DNA of 30,612 nucleotides from CAZWMK01 sp964635065. Its GTDB lineage: Bacteria; Pseudomonadota; Alphaproteobacteria; Sphingomonadales; Sphingomonadaceae. The stretch lies in NCBI GenBank assembly GCA_964635065.1, contig CAZWMK010000013.1:1-30612 (forward strand), read 5' to 3'. Positions 30,115 to 30,612 of this stretch are shown here, one piece after another (the first letter of the stretch is position 1; every line of letters begins with the position of its first letter). The notes under the pieces are model-generated. The model was not told the origin of the DNA, made no database searches, and was given only the letters and a program-made list of their open reading frames with translations. Both the position numbers and the translations under genes were made by a program.

Positions 30115-30612
30115 TCAGCCCTTGGGTGCTGGTTCGACGATGCGGATCGACAGTTCCCGCAGTTGCTTTGCGGTCACAGCCGAAGGTGCACCCATCATCA
30201 GGTCTTCAGCCTTCTGGTTCATCGGGAAAACAATGACTTCGCGGATATTCGGCTCATCGGCCAAGAGCATGACAATGCGGTCGACACCCGGCGCCGAGCC
30301 ACCGTGCGGCGGCGCACCAAACTTGAAGGCATTGATCATGCCAGAAAATTCGCAGTCGACCTGTTCCTGACTGTAGCCCGCGATTTCAAAGGCCTTGTAC
30401 ATGATTTCCGGCTTGTGGTTCCGGATCGCGCCCGATGACAGTTCAACGCCGTTGCAAACGATATCATACTGATAGGCAAGGATTTCGAGCGGGTCCTTGT
30501 GCAACAGCGCATCCATCTCGCCCTGCGGCATCGAGAAGGGATTGTGACTGAAGATGATCTGCTTCGCGTCTTCGTCATATTCGAACATCGGGAAATCGAC
30601 GATCCAGCAGAA
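30115..30612 (-). CDS. aspS: aspartate-tRNA ligase, C-terminal part (runs off the right edge)
   Basis: The last 165 residues of a bacterial-type aspartyl-tRNA synthetase; the 5' part lies beyond 30612. The reading continues to the window edge as FCWIVDFPMFEYDED. Class II catalytic motifs are present, including HNPFSMP and the motif 3 region GSAPGVDRIVMLL, followed by REVIVFPMNQKAEDLM. The C-terminal block fits the bacterial AspRS rather than the archaeal type. Whether it is discriminating or charges tRNA-Asn too cannot be told from this fragment. Confidence 0.95.
   Translation of the reverse strand, partial: FCWIVDFPMFEYDEDAKQIIFSHNPFSMPQGEMDALLHKDPLEILAYQYDIVCNGVELSSGAIRNHKPEIMYKAFEIAGYSQEQVDCEFSGMINAFKFGAPPHGGSAPGVDRIVMLLADEPNIREVIVFPMNQKAEDLMMGAPSAVTAKQLRELSIRIVEPAPKG

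Overview
This window looks like a core-genome segment of a high-GC alphaproteobacterium, most likely a member of the Sphingomonadales. That placement rests on the gene families (CpdR, SapC, an extended ribosomal protein L9, a DUF2279 protein) and the local gene order: mltG-fabF-acpP-fabG-fabD, rpsF-rpsR-rplI, and dapA diverging from slt. No database was searched. I see no insertion sequence, prophage, CRISPR array or integrase. Nearly all the DNA is coding, and no gene-free stretch exceeds about 275 bases.

Left part (1-7000). A minus-strand tRNA-Glu has its own promoter. It lies downstream of a tightly packed minus-strand operon: an AlaC-type aminotransferase, homoserine dehydrogenase (hom), class II fructose-1,6-bisphosphatase (glpX) and RecJ exonuclease. 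On the other side of the operon promoter region is an orphan protein resembling only the N-terminal domain of a PHA synthase. It meets a tandem universal stress protein tail to tail, with overlapping stop codons.

7000-11200. An AT-rich control region precedes a secreted DUF2279 protein. Then come tRNA-Val(GAC), the cell-cycle response regulator cpdR, an N-formylglutamate amidohydrolase, and a SapC-family gene with a textbook terminator. Between that terminator and a second one lies a compact minus-strand unit. It has a promoter-like sequence, two hairpins and two exposed C-rich anti-Shine-Dalgarno motifs, which is the best candidate here for an undescribed small RNA.

11200-18400. An M17 aminopeptidase is followed by a MarR-type regulator that overlaps a cytosolic NlpC/P60 peptidase, plausibly a muropeptide-recycling group. 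Next is the fatty-acid synthesis cluster fabD-fabG-acpP-fabF with mltG coupled at its end, all on the minus strand.

18650-30612. A secreted TPR-like protein precedes the ribosomal operon rpsF-rpsR-rplI, which ends in a bidirectional terminator. Minus-strand genes follow: an M13 lipoprotein peptidase, a sulfite-oxidase-fold molybdoenzyme, a DUF2062 membrane protein, smpB and dapA. Divergent from dapA are slt (soluble lytic transglycosylase) and greB. The window closes with an EF-hand protein, a PPK2 polyphosphate kinase, and the 3' part of aspS, which runs off the right edge.
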